Translations under genes and position numbers: made by a program
The notes under the pieces: generated by a model
Database searches by the model: none
What the model saw: the letters and a program-made list of their open reading frames with translations, nothing else
What the model was told of the DNA's origin: nothing
Shown here: one piece after another, positions 1-14,000 of the stretch
How positions within the stretch are numbered: position 1 is the first letter of the stretch
Layout: every line of letters starts with the position of its first letter
NCBI GenBank assembly: GCA_036250195.1
Contig: JAVHZZ010000005.1
Coordinates: forward strand, 75,201,505-75,265,504
DNA length: 64,000 bases
Source: Mixophyes australis
Lineage: Eukaryota > Chordata > Amphibia > Anura > Limnodynastidae
Reading direction: 5' to 3'

Positions 1-142
1 TGTCGCCGCCGGCGATCTGATTGGCGTCCCATTGCCCAGCAACGTACGCATCTGCATAGTGTAACCGGCACTATGGCAGACAACCAAACGCTAGGCAGAG
101 GAGGAAGGCAGCCATCCAGACAGAATGGAGGGACGGCGCCTG

Positions 143-170
143 ACACACACACACACACACACACACACAC
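143..170. repeat. (AC)14 microsatellite
   Basis: A pure AC dinucleotide tract seen directly. It leads into the longer minisatellite that follows. Confidence 0.95.
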
Positions 171-560
171 ATTGCCATCAGCCCCCCCCATGCTGCCTTC
201 ACATACACAACATTGCCATCAGCCCCCCCTGCTTGCCTTTACATGCACATCATTGCCATCAGCTCCCCCCTGCTGCCCTCACACACACACATTGCCATCA
301 GCCGCCCCCTTGCTGCCTTCACACACACACACACATTGCCATCAGCCCCCCCTGCTGCCTTCAAATACACACATTGCCATCAGCTCCCCCTGCCGCCCTC
401 ACACACATTGCCCATCAGCCTCCCCCCTGCTGCCTTCACACACACACATTGCCATCAGCCCCCCCCCCTCCGCGCTGCGCTCACACACTTCTCCATCAGC
501 CCCCCCCGCCTCTGCTCTCCACACACTTCCATCAGGTTCCCCCTGCCGCTGTGCTCACAC
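171..560. repeat. C-rich minisatellite with imperfect ~40-50 bp unit
   Basis: The unit is roughly CATTGCCATCAGC followed by a C-run, then TGCTGCC and a CA-rich stretch, repeated about nine times with drift. The CA tracts inside the units vary in length. Open frames crossing it are low-complexity His/Pro/Thr products of the repeat and are not genes. Confidence 0.85.
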
Positions 561-639
561 TTACCTTCCAACCGCGCTTTCTCTGCTTACATGGAAACGG
601 CACCTCTCACATGGTGCGCGTCCCATGTGATATCTAATT

Positions 640-1776
640 CTCTTGTGAGATAGGCCAAAACACAGAGGGGAAGGACAGCATATCCGCGGCCACCGGATGG
701 CCTTGTTGGGAAAATTCCCGATAAGGCCTAATGACCAATCCGCCCCTGCTGGGGCAATATATATGAAAATGACTGTAGCACTTATAAGTCCACCATATTC
801 TGTTTCACTCCTCTGCAGCAGGATGCCCATGTTAGGGATGAGAGGTGCTTCTCTAATACAGCAAACCAAAGTGACCGACAGCTTTGCAGAAAGCCACTGT
901 GTGGATTGGTTAATATACATGGGGCAGGGCCAGTGATGTCACAGTAACTCAGATCACTGTATTCACTGCATTCTCAGCTTTTTTGATCTGTATCAGACAT
1001 ACCGGCCTACTCTCCTTAAATTTTGGGGGAGTCCTCTCAGGACCCCAGAAGAGTAAGTCACCTTCTTGGATCCCACCTCACTTTATTGTGCAGGCGCAGA
1101 GATTGGCCCACACCCCTGCATGATGGGGCAAATTCGAGTAACCACACTTCCTAGGTCAAAAAAGTAGTAAGTGTGGTATCAACTCCCATTAGAAACCAGT
1201 CCTAACTATGTGAGAGAAGCTTCAGCTGTGTGTAATAGAGAGGGGAGATAATACTTTACTTTTTAATATATCTTCAGTGAAAGGGCTACCTATGGACGCA
1301 TCTTGAGATGTGTACATCTGCATGTGAACAGAAACACACTATTTTTGCATGTGTTGTTTTGGGGCATAATTTAAAACCATTTTGCAAACAACTCTGCATA
1401 AGTTCCTATATACATTTGCCACCAGCGTCATTCATTGTCACTGCTCTCCCATGATGACAGCAGCACTATTTATGCCTGTGCACTCATAACAGCCAGGCAC
1501 CTGTGTCAGAAAATTACAGCAGCCTCTGCCCAGAAATGTTGAGTTGGTGCAGAGCTTGTGAAAAAGGTTTTATTTTACTTTCTCCTGAACACAACTACTG
1601 TGGACTCCATTACTAATAATGAGAGCCATGATTTTTCCTTTGGGACCTTACAAAATTGTTGGTTTACTGCAGTTCATTATGGTGGTTGCGTGGACATAAT
1701 TTGAAATATTGTTATTGATAGTGTATTATTATTTATATTACCTAATTCCCATTACCTTCATCATTTTATTTTACAG
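640..1776. other. Unassigned DNA upstream of the first visible ZCWPW2 exon
   Basis: No coding exon is recognised. A CCAAT motif near 731 and a TATA-like AT stretch near 755 could be a promoter, but nothing ties them to the gene. The first coding exon of ZCWPW2, expected to be very short, either lies here unrecognised or lies left of the window. A TG-rich, AT-rich intron-like tract leads up to the acceptor at 1776. Confidence 0.3.
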
Positions 1777-2094
1777 GCCATTGTTTACAGAACTAGAAAG
1801 TGTGTGTAAAGAGCATTCATTTAAAACCAACTTTTATTTAAACAAAGTTTGGCTACAGTGTGAAAAAGACAGCTGTCTCAAATGGAGGCTTCTACCAAAA
1901 ATTGATGCTGGACAGTTTGATCTCAACCAACCATGGTATTGCCATCTAAGTACTGATCCTTGGTTTAATGATTGCTCAATTCCAGAGCAACATTTTCCAG
2001 AAGAATCTCAGTTTCATAAGAATGGATTCAAGTTTGTTTACTCTCGATTTCCGGTAGGAAGTTTAGTAATGGTGAAGCTAAACCAATGGCCAAG
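1777..2094 (+). CDS. ZCWPW2: ZCWPW2 exon with CW zinc finger and start of PWWP
   Basis: The acceptor is a T-rich tract ending TTTTACAG at 1776; a second AG at 1790 is an alternative. The donor is AG|GTGGGT. The CW signature is visible: VWLQC, then a second Cys and KWR, then PWYC and a fourth Cys in DCS, giving the four zinc ligands and the two key tryptophans. It is followed by FPEESQ and the PWWP start GSLVMVKLNQWP. The exon ends after two bases of a codon, and splicing to 2955 makes that codon Ser. Confidence 0.9.
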
Positions 2095-5000
2095 GTGGGT
2101 TTAAAAAGAAAATTAAGAAAGTCAATTTCAATCCACAATTTTGGCATAATACACTGCTTGAGCTACAGTTTAACCAAACTGTGATTTCTCTGTATACCAA
2201 GGGTTTTGAGTTAACTGAATGAAATTAATAGACACACAGCAAATTCAACCATTATGAATTAATCTGAAAGTGGTTGTACTGTGCTAAATTCGAAAACAGA
2301 AATGTTCTTTTTAATGATTTACTATTTTTTAATGTGATATCTAAACAGATTCATAAGGTAATATGAGTCTGCTGTAATGCATAGCACAGCTAACAGCTGA
2401 CTTTTAAGGAAAGGCAATACAATACAATAGAGTTTAGCTTCATGTACAGCATCTTGAATATTTTTTTATATTTCGTTCCTCTTAAAATGAAGTAATGAAT
2501 ATTCACCAGTTAACAATATTTTCGATTCAGATGCAATTTATTTTGTTACTACATTAATTGGCATGCCAGAATTTGCAATAGAAATGTAAAAAGTCTTGCC
2601 TCATCTTTTCTACTTAATGTTAAAGCAGCAATGCCACATAGATTTTTTTTCTTTTCTAAATTGCAAGTTATTTACATTTTAAGCATGTATCTGATAGTAT
2701 CCTTCTGCAAATCATTATCTCCTTTTTAAATGCTCTCGGGCAAAAAAATGGCTGCCAGGCACAGAGTTAGTCTGCTACACAGCACAGGCTCAAAGCTGTC
2801 AGCATGTCATGGGATGACAAAGGGCTGAGCAGGAGGATGTTTGCCAGGAAGCTTTGAGATAGATCTAGATATATTCTTAGATCCCAGTGACACAGCTGAT
2901 TTTTTTTTATGGGATTGCTGTTTTAAATGTTCAATTTTAATGTTGTTTTTAAAGCTGGCCCGCCATTATCTGTGATGATCCTCTCAATGGACAAGAAGCA
3001 ACATACTTTAATTATTACCATGTTGAATTTCTTGGTAAACCCCATACTTGTGGTTTGGTATCGTCGGAAACCATAAGTCCTTACCCCACGCCAGTCAAGG
3101 TAAGTGATTTCTCATATCTTTCTCTCAATCATAGGTAATCCTGTTTTCTCCATATAGTTGGGTTTGGACAAAATATTTTAACGCTATGTAATATCCCTTC
3201 ATTTCTTCATAGCTGTGAAACAAAGTCTCAATGATCAAACCAGTTTTCCCAATTATCTGTTGCATTTCAAATGATTTTTTTTCTCATGGCAGATAGAGCT
3301 CTTTTTTGGTAACATATTGCAGTACATATAATTTATTTATTTTATATGCAGACCATGGCTTTGAATGTGGACTATGTCCCTGGAAGCTGCTTTGGTAATG
3401 TCTCTACTTGTTGACCTACGCTTGACCCTGACCTTACTTTTTCTATGGAATAGGTGCTGCGTTTGCCTGACTGTTAATTTCTCTGTTCTGACATTGATCT
3501 TTCCTGTTTATCTGAATTTTTATCCTGGTTTCTCTGATCTTGTATCCTGCATCCTTTGTTGATGAACACCTCACCTTAATTTAATACCAGTGATCATAAC
3601 TTGTTGTAAGGGAAAGAAGTCTGGTCACTGTTGTTGATCAGTAGAGGAATGGGAATGCTGTGTACAGTGAGGGGCCAGGAATTATACACTAACTACGGTA
3701 GTCAGCGATTTGGATAGTGAGGCTTCAATCTTTAACCCCTCTGTAACCAAAAGGATTTCATACCTTTTTTACTAGATTTGCTTTATCTTGGTTAAACTAA
3801 GAACAATTTTTAACTGCTTTGCGCAGCCAAGTGAATTTCACAGTTTTTTATTATCATGACAGAGTGGGCTGCTTTTGGTAGCGTAGTGAATAATAGCATC
3901 AAGAGATACACATTATATATGTGTTATGTAAGGTAGGACAAAGTTATAGGACCTATAAATACATTTTTATTTTATTTCATTATATATTTTTAAAAATGTT
4001 ATGTATTTATTCCTTTTAAAACAGGAAGCATGTCTCAGGTCTCCCCAGCATTGATAGACACAGACAGACTAATTAAGAGTTAGGAGTAACCCAGCTACAA
4101 GGTGTGGTTTTCACAGCGCCCTTCAGGTGTAGAAAGATTTAGAGTTAGGGACGGCTGTTGGATGCAGGCTACACTGGACCTATTTATGAAACATAGTGGA
4201 TGCACAATGCATATATCTAGGTCAACAATCCTTATACCCCGCACCAAGGAGACAGCTTTGCAAATAAGAATTTGATCTGTGCACCTACTGTGCACTTAGC
4301 GAGGACCATCCACACTACACCCAACTCGTCCTATTTGCTGATGTTCTTCAACAAGCACATCCATCTTACTCCACAAACTCACATACTTTGGCTGAAATTT
4401 AGAAGCAGTTTATTGCCAAACAAGTTTTTTGTTGCCACACCACACTGTATACCCAGGTCTCTGAAACCAAATGACACAGTCCACAGCAACTATAACTTTC
4501 TTTGAGTCTTACTAAGTCTTGGATACCGTGTTTGTAGCACATATAACACTTATACAATAGCAAAGAGCAGGGGTGAACACAAATCGTATAAATCCTAGGA
4601 GCACCTGTTTAAATTTAGGCATACAACACCACAAAAGTGTATTTTGCACGTTGCCTTCACTGTCCTGCTTGTTGTTAATTAGACCATGTGTGCGGCATGT
4701 GGTTGCTTGGTTATTCTAAGTAATTACTCTCAATATTATCTCTCAGGCAGTACAGTTCTTGAAGGGCTCAATTTTTATAGCTGATTTTTTTCAGTTTCAT
4801 TGTTTTTAGTTTCTTGATGAGACAGCATTTTCAACATACAGTATAATGAGAGATAATTTCATAAAACATAGTAACAAAGTAAGGTGATATGTCAATCTAA
4901 ATAATATTTTGTTAAAAGCACCTCAGCACTTTAAAAATAATGCACTGTTTACTTTTCATTTATACCAGACAAAAGGCAAGAAAGCACAAAGATGGTATAC

Positions 5001-8000
5001 AAGTGCATTAGAAGAAGCAGAAAAAATATTTTCTCTCACTTGTGAACAAAGAATTCAGATGTGCCATGTAACACAGGCATACATTGAAAAGGTAAGTTAA
5101 TGGATTTGTGCAATTTATCATCATTAATATCAATGACAATGCTATGCTTCCAGCTTTGTAGCAACAGTTTGGGGAAGGCTCTTTTTTGTTCAACATGACT
5201 GTGCCCTAGTGCACAAAGCAACTACTACAAAGACACTGCACTGAACCCTGACCTCAACCTTTCACGGTCCGGAGACTGGATAGGAGCACAGTGGCAGGGA
5301 GGAAGGCTGGCTAACAGGAGATGAGATGGAAGAAAGGTCAAACAAGCCGGGTTCGGTACACAGAGAGGCGTAGATGTCCAAAGGTTGAGGCAGAAGCGTA
5401 GTGGAGGGCAAGCCAAGGTCGGTACACGTGTAGTAGATGCGGGTAGACAGCAACAGGAGCAGGAGCCAGATCACAGGCACAGAGCACAAAAGTCAGGCAC
5501 TGGAGACAGGAACTGGCCAGGCTTTAATAGGAAGTCAAGGGGTGGAGTTAAGGCATGCTGGAAGATCAGGAGATCACTGGAACTGATCTAGAACACATAA
5601 TAAAGGCAAGGAACTGTCCAGCAGCCAGAATAGCTCAGTCAGCAGAGCAGGGCAGAAGCCCTGGGTTTGAATCCTGATACAACCCAGTCAAACACCTTTG
5701 GGATGAACTGGAATGGAGATTGCCAGGCACTGATGATGGCCTTCTCGACCAACATCAGTGCCTGACCTCATAAATGCTCTACAGAATGAATGGGCACAAA
5801 TTCCCACAGAAACAACATTTTGTGTAAAGCCATCTAAGAAGAATATAAGCTGTTATTGCAGCAATAACTTATAATAATTTTTTCTCTTGCTATTTATCGT
5901 GATAGCCAGTACATTTTTGCTTTTACCTACCAAGGTCAACACCTAGAACGGGCTACCTCAAGGGTACCCAAGGACACCACCCCAGGAAGTTATGGTCTTG
6001 TATAAAATATAGATAATTTACCTTTAGCCTCTACCTCTCTGCAAAAGCATGTACAGTTGACTCACTACCTACCTCTCAACTTTCCTGATTTTAAAAAGGG
6101 TATGGAGAGATTATATGAAAGTGGACAAAGTTTCACCCAAAAGTGGCATGTGCTTGGGCAGATCGGGAATGTGACTTATTTTGCCATGATTTTACATGTC
6201 TAAATATTGGGAGGTATTTTGCTATGTTTGCTCTCTTCTCTCCCCTAAAAGTCTTCCAAAAAGGTGGTTCAGCTGTAACCACTCTTAAGTACATTATTTG
6301 GAGCATTACATTTTTTCCTGGAGAAAGATTTCTTACTGTGGACACTATCCTGGATATTCATAAGTACCCAAACCCACATCTCCCAGATGCAGACCATTTT
6401 GGGTGTAACTGACAACTGTTGACAGCAGATTTTGGGATACACATCTATCCTTGCATACACAAACACACCAGAACCCTTGGGGCTCTTTAGGCTCAAGCTG
6501 TGGACAATTCTATCAAACAAGCTCTGTCATCTGCACTTGCATAAGACTCCCTGGTTAAGCAAAACCTCTTATTCTGGTCTGTCATGAAAGATCTTGGTTT
6601 GTATTATAGGTTCTTATACAGCAACATGGTGATAAATGCAGACAATTTTGTTATTGCAATTCTCTTCTTGATTCTGTAACGTCTTGTTTTCCCTTGTGTC
6701 TCAGAGCTGTAGAAGCCACAGCTGTTATTTTCTTTAGTGTTAGGTTCTCCTCTCACGGTGGTAGTTCCACTTGCACTAGCATCACTATTAGAGATGTTCA
6801 CTGACCCCCGTGTTCTGGTTTTGGATCTGGATTAACTTTGTGTTTTGGTTTTGGCAATATAAAGAACAGTCCCACCCATTCATAGGGTGTTCATCACTCT
6901 GAGAGACTGAGATTGCAAAACTCAATTATTAGTAAGACACAAATATCTCTTTCTCATGCATGAATAGATATTTTATATATGTAGTTTTAAAACAAGTGTT
7001 TTCTTTTTTTTATTTGTAGTTTTCTTTACTTCGATAAGGAACTGTCTGGTTAAATGGCAGCATCCATTTACCACTTAACCAGATACAAAGATAGGCTACA
7101 TTACCCTGTCATTTCCTGTCTCATATATCAGCTTCTCTCTGTTAGAGCTATTATTACCTTAAGCAGTGGTAGTCATTACTGCGAGGACCAAAAGTGCAGA
7201 ACATGCCCAAAATTCAGACGTCTGAGTCTACAAGTGCCAGTATTGCAGCTTGTTTCTCAGATTACATGAAACGTTGATATTTTTCCCTACAGAATGTCAG
7301 TTATTTTCTGGATTGTATAATTGCATTTTCTGTGGAATTCTGTGTTTGCACATACATCATGACAGCATTGTTAAAATGCTGTATTGATATATGTCTTTTT
7401 TTTATTTCAGCTAAAAAAGCCTAAAAGGAAATATGTACGGAAAAATGCAGTGATTGAAAGCAATGTCAAGTAAGTTAAAATAAAATTATGCTCAACAGCA
7501 TCCATGGATAGCTATTTGTTATTAGGGAATCATGTTTCAGTGTTATGATGGTCAACTGCAAGTTCCCTTCTTTCTGTAACATAGTTGTAAAAGTGCAAGA
7601 AAACTGGAAGAAACATCAGTCAATTTAAGATATCCCACATAGAATATATATATTTTTCTTTAAATATCAAGTTAAATACCTTCTTACTCAGGGGCCAGGG
7701 AACTTTTTTACCTTTTACCCCCAAATATATTTAGATACGCCGACGTTACCCCTTCATTTGAAAGGAAGGAAATCATATATTATTAATTATTGGAATTCAA
7801 AATTTTATTGAATCTATTCAAAATTTCTTTGAAAGCTTCAACTTCAAAACTTCAGGTTTTGGAGAAATTATGTTGTTTCATTTTTGATACGAGAGCATTT
7901 TGATGTCAGAGCAATTTGGATACAGTCTTCAGTGTCCAATCGATTTCTCTGCTTTGTTTTTATGTTCGTTAGAGTGGAAAATCCTTGTTTGCAAAGGTAG

Positions 8001-11000
8001 GTTGTTGCAAAAGGCAGCAACTTTTTGACTGCCTCCTCATGTGCAATTTTGAATGCCTTTGCAGCTGTTGACATCCAAAAATATGACAGCTCTGCTTTGT
8101 TTTCAAATGCAATATGTGCTTCATTATTGCATCGAAGCTCAAGAAGTGCCTCTGCCAACTGTGAGGTGCCCACGGGGGGAGGGGTGGGGAATGTCCCAGC
8201 GCCCAAACGCCGCAGGGGGAGAAGGCCCCTGACTTCGTGTACCGGGCACTCGTTTTGCTGTAAGGGAAAAAGGGAGAATACGGGAGGGACAGTTCCCCAA
8301 GGTGAGTGCACCAAGGGAACAGCCCTCGCCACGACAATACTCACGTACACACTCTCCGATGGGGCCCCCTTGGCTCCTTCCGCCTACCTTGTCTCCCGAA
8401 CAGCACCTGTAAAGAAAGAGAGACAGCACAACGCCAGCCCTTCCCAACACCTCTGTTACTCACCCAGTCCCGAGGGACCGCTATGGAACTCACCACACCG
8501 TATTTTGCCTCAGACCAACCTCTCGCGTGTCCGGAGACGCTGTGCCTCACAGGCCTACGCCCGTGGCCCGAGCCCCGGCCGTTAAGCCCGCCTTGTCCTG
8601 GGGCTCAGGACTTAGGTGCCCTTCAGGACGGATGGAGGGGTTTCTAAACACCGCTGCAGGACTCTACTTCGTACCTAGGTAGGAACCGAGTGTTCCCTAT
8701 GCTATGTCAAGACCTAGCGTCCTGCTAGATCTGGGCCGAATGCCCACTGGCAACTACAAGGGCCTATTGCCGCTCACAGTCAGGGACCTTATGTCCCTCT
8801 ACCAGCAAGGACCCGGAGTCCTTGCTAAGCTACAGGGCATCCGCCCTGCTACGCTCACGGAAGCCTATCGCTTCGCTAACCAGAGGCCTATGCCTCTCTG
8901 CACTAGAGGGCCTTGCGCCCTCCTGCAGTCCTGAGCCTTGCGCTCTGCGACAGCTCAGGATCTTGTGCCCTGCGGGGGAGCCGAGCTCCTACCTATTCTG
9001 GCCTACAGCCAGAAGCTACTTACGGGCCTTGTGCCCTGTGGGGGGGAGCCGCGCTCCTACCTGAAGGCCTCCTACCCTGTACCCACCTAAGAGCCTTGTG
9101 CCCTGCGGGGGAGCCGCGCTCCTACCTGAGGGCCGGGTGTCCTTCTAACAACTAGGGCCTTGTGCCCTCTAAAGACCAGGGCCTTGTGCCCTTCTAACAA
9201 CAACTAGGGCCTTGTGCCCTTCTAACAACTAGGGCCTTGTGCCCTTCTAACAACTAGGGCCTTGTGCCCTTCTAACGAACTAGGGCCTTGTGCCCTTCTA
9301 ACAAACTAGGGCCTTGTGCCCTTCTAACAAACTAGGGCCTTGTGCCCTTTAAAGACTAGGGCCCTGTGCCCTTTTCAACACCTACGATGGCCGCCCCTAC
9401 CTGCACCAAAGGCCTAGTGCCTGAAGGTGCCCCCGGGCCTTGTGCCCGACCTAAAAGAGCAATTGATACTCACCTGCTCCGCGCAAGAAACTCCGCTTGA
9501 CCCGCCGTCTTGATCGAAGTCTTCGGGCGGCAGGGTAGCTCACAGCCCTTACAAGGGCTCCCTGCCGCTTCAGCCGCTGGACCTCTGGACGCGACATCCT
9601 CCTTCTTCTCCGCCGCCGGACTCCCCTCGTGTTGGCGCCCGGCGGCTTATAAAGACGTCGGCGCGCTGACGTCATCAGCCGTCGCCGCGAGCCCTGATTG
9701 GCTCGCGGCGGCGGCGCCAGTAGTTTAGATGGCCCGCCGATCCGGCCTCTGTTTGGCCTCTGTTTGGCCAGCAGCGGGAGGTAAGTCGTGATTGGCTCGC
9801 CTGTCCGCTGCCGCTGGGACCTGTAACAGAAGATAGGGGATACTCACCGAGGGAACGAAGGTCCGGTGAGTCTCTTCCATCTTCTATGTTCACCCTCTTC
9901 TCGGGCCGACGGACGGGGCACTTCTCCACACAACCCTTGTGGCTCTTCTGGAACAACAGCAATTTCACATTTAAAGGGGTCTACAATCCAACTGACAGCA
10001 TGTGAATCAGCAGCATTACCCCCAGGAATTTCATTTTTACCCCATTTGGGGTAATTTACCGTTGTTCCCTGACCACTGTTCTAACTCATCGATTACTAGA
10101 AGGCTCAGCTTCTGAGACTCAAATCTTACATGATTGCAAAAAACTAGGGGATGTAGTGGCTGCTTTCTTGGAGAGCTCTGTAGCTTCCTGCAACTGTAAC
10201 TTTATGTTTTATAAAATGTAATAGAATGATAAGACTCATTTACTTAGTGAAATGTATGTAATTAGTTGTGCAAAGTGTTTATTTCTTCACCTAGTGCATA
10301 GCTAGTTGCATGCCTACATTACTCTTTTTGGAACTGTCCATATAAAATGGGGATGTGCCTATTTTTGCAGTATCGTAGGTACATAAGAAAATGTACATAG
10401 GGGAAAGTGTAAATAAAAATCACTAAAATGTCCAGACATCCTCACTTCAGGGCAGTAATTTAAACTTTCCTATCTCTTTCTCCAAAAATACATCTCATTT
10501 GAGCATTCTTTATGTCCCAAATGAAATTAATCATTTCTTGTTAATCATAAGATCATGGGATAACGGGACTGTCTTTATGTGTCACAGGTGTGTGCTCAAA
10601 AGCATTTTTACGCATATATTTTTGCTGACCTGGCATTCCTTAGACATAGATATACTTGTTTTATTCAGGAAGAACCTTTAAACTATGTAACTAAACAATC
10701 GCTATTACTTTTCACGATAATTAAGAATTAGTACATTATATGTATTTACATATAATATGCTAAATATTGTTAATGTAATATACATATATTGTTAATATAT
10801 TTATTATGGCACTATGTCATTGCTCTCTTAACACTTGCTTTGGTTTGCAATTGAAGGAAAAGTCGATTGAATACTTTTCAACTGAACAAAGATGATTGCC
10901 TGTCACACGGAGACACCGGTATGTCTTAGCTAACAAAATATTTAGCAAAAATTGTAATGGCTTGTTGAAATCATCTTACAATTTTTAAGTTGTAAATTAG

Positions 11001-14000
11001 TTTATTGTTATGTATTCTTAAAGGCTGATAGACCAAACCAATCCAATATCAAAAGGAATCTTGAATCATTTAAAATTGTGTTTGTAACAGTCTTCGTATC
11101 ATTACTGAAGTTCACATGTTGAAATGAGAGAGTGGACTTCTTCACCCGTTGTGGGGCGGAAGGGGTATAGGGGTTGGTGGCTAGAGGGAGAGGGCGGTAG
11201 AGTGGGGGGGGGGGGGGGAGAGAGTGGAGGAGGAGTTTTTAAGTCGGATGGCCTTGATTTTAGAGGAGAAAAAAGAGGCAAAGTCGGTGGCAGTCCAGGA
11301 GGAAGCAGGAGGAAGGGAAGGGGGCAGGAGAGTGTTGAAGGTGACGAAGAGGCGGCGGGGGTTAGAGGATTGGGACGAGATGAGGGATTTAAAGAAAGAT
11401 TGTTTAGTGAGTGAGAGGGCAAAACTATAGGATGAGAGGATGAACTTAAAGTGGTAGAAATCAGCCAGGGAGCAGGATTTTCCCCAGTGGCGAGTAAATT
11501 TGGAGTGCCAGGGTTGGGGTTTGGAGCAGCGAGGGTGGACGGAGTGGGCGGGGGCGACTACATCAAGAGCGGTGGTGAGGATGTGGTGAGGATGAGGGAG
11601 ACTGCCAGGATGGGGCAGGCCTGGGAGGAAAGGGGAGAAAGGAGAGTTTCGAGAGAAGAGGACAGAACTAAGCGAAGAAAGATAGTGAAACCCTGGCTAA
11701 AAGCAGCAACTATACAGAAGTAGATAATCCTTGAGATTTCAATTTATAGAGCAAGATTATTGAAAGAGATAAAGGGGTGGAGAGGATACATTTTTAGGAG
11801 TATTGCCTTGCTGTGCAGAGAAGGTGCATGGCTGCTCCCAATCTGCACCAGCTCAGAGCTGGTGGCAAATGGAGAAGGAGATTGGGTCTCAAGGTCTACT
11901 TTCAATGGGAATTTGTACCGTCTGTTGCATTCTGGCAGGGAAGTGCATTTCTAGGTTGACTTTGCCAAAATTAATACAACGCTTCAAACCTACAATAGGG
12001 TCACATCCACAAGTTCCAATGTACCTTTACTCTCAAAACTATTATAAGCAAAGAATGAGGTTAAACCAAGCAGTATAGTAGGAGTAAAATAAAAACATTT
12101 TAATTAATGAAAGGGGTGGTTCTAAAGTGGTCAGACTGTTGACGTAATGTTTACAGGGAGTATCTGTGTTTAATTTTTTAGAGCCATATTTGGTTTGCAC
12201 AGATCATAACAGTAATTTATTTAGACATATGCTACATATGGTATGATAAATCAAAAAGATTATTCATGTGAATGTGTGACTGAAGTAAGTGTTAGCTAAT
12301 TTAAAAGATGAATAAAATGTAATAAAACTATTTAATTCAATTCTTGCAGTGATGTCTGAAGCTGAATACATTCTTCAGGACGTGGGAAAGGTTCTTCAGG
12401 AAGTAACAGAGCCTCTCTGTGCAGATAAATATGTACAAGCAGAAAAGGTGATACATTAAATTCTTACTTTACATAATAGTTGATGATATCATGTTATTTA
12501 ATTTTAAAATATATAGCTTTAAATCACCAGATACTCATCAAGTTATAGAAACCTTGATTGCAGAGTTTCAAGTGTATGCTTATAGACACCAGCTTATTGA
12601 AAGTATAAAATGTTTATTCATGACATCCTTAAGCAATGTCATAGCTGTGCAACATTAAGGCCAAAGTAAGAGCATTTAAAAGATAAACTAAATTTATTCT
12701 TGTCAATTATTTTTTATACTACATTTATTTTAGAAGAAGGTTTGTTACATCTGTGTTACAATTTGTCAATCTTAATCATTGAGGTGCATGTATAAAATTT
12801 GATGCTTAGATTTTGGTCTAAAGTGTATGTCTACTCCCACTAGAGGATTTTTTTATTTTTTATGCATATATGTTCTTAAGATACATCTTACTCAAAACCT
12901 GTAGTATTTGCTCCAGGCATTTCAGGCATAGCAAGTGTATATAATTATACCCCACAATAGCAAAGGTAGAGCACAGAGATATCATATGACAGTGGCTTGA
13001 CCGTGTTAATAGTAAATGCTAAAATCACATTACCCTGTTTGTTTGTACACAATGTGGTAATGTAATGAAGTGTCATAAACACAAGAAAGAATAATGTCTG
13101 GACAGTGTTATTAATAAATCAAATGTGAATCTTCTTTCCTGTCACAGTTCAAATGGAAATATCAATTAAGTAATGTGAATAAACAGCTGTAACTCCATAT
13201 AATATTGAAGCCACTCTAATGAATGAAATACTATCAGTGGGATGGGTCAAAACGCAATCAGCCAATCAGGTGTATCTAGCAAGTGCTGCTGATAGTCGTC
13301 ATCATCTTTGTATATATTTGCACCAGTACTCCAGCACCCTCCAGAGATATGTCTCCCGATAGGATTATCTTCATATGCATCCATGTCCAATTGATTCGTA
13401 TTTATGTAAACACTCTGTACTTGACCAACTTGACACAAGGTAACGATTTGGTCCGCATCTGCAGTATGAAAATGTATTTCTTATGCAAAAAAGACATACA
13501 TCTAGCTCTAAATGAGCCCTCTACATTGCCAGATAGACCCAATGGATCTATTGTGCAAATATAGCTTCTATTCCATGTATTGGCACCTAAAGTCATCTGT
13601 CTACTGCCAGGTCACCTTTGGTGCATCATCTTGCCAAATGTTGATTCACATACCGTGAATTTCAATTCCTTTGACTCAAAATTACACATTAATGGAGTCC
13701 AGCCATAGACCGAGGGCTGCCGACACCTGCCAGTTGGCAAGAAGTGCAGGAGAGGTAACCCTAACCCCAATGTGATCCCAGTTACAAGAGAGTAATCACT
13801 GCCATGGCCAGGCTCCAGCACCTGGAATGGCTCAAACTGCTGGTTTCTCTGGCTGATTCTTTCCCAACAGCTTATTGTGGATCAGGATCGACTGGGTAGC
13901 TGGAGAGCACTGCTTCATGAATACAGGGCTCAATGCAGTATTGCTGGAAGGGTAATTCAAGTGTGAAGATCATAGGATATAGTTGTTGGTAACTTGGTAC

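Larger units (their letters stand above)
7689..10078 (-). mobile_element. hAT transposon, split by a later insertion
   Basis: Terminal inverted repeats are CAGGGGCCAGGGAAC at the left and the complement of CAGTGGTCAGGGAAC at the right. The flanking 8-bp duplications are TTCTTACT (7681-7688) and TTCTAACT (10079-10086), one mismatch apart, the hAT length. It carries hAT transposase pieces on the minus strand at both ends. Between them, from about 8160 to about 9935, sits a GC-rich element that is not hAT sequence. Confidence 0.85.

Noticed and set aside
73..653. Three overlapping open frames of 146-185 codons
   Set aside because: They are translations of a CA- and C-rich minisatellite, with His/Pro/Thr repeats in every frame.
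5628..5685. Functional tRNA gene
   Set aside because: A and B boxes are present but the anticodon arm and acceptor stem do not form.
8025..8647. Plus-strand frames of 113-186 codons
   Set aside because: They cross the junction between hAT transposase (coded on the other strand) and the GC-rich insertion. High GC explains the lack of stops.
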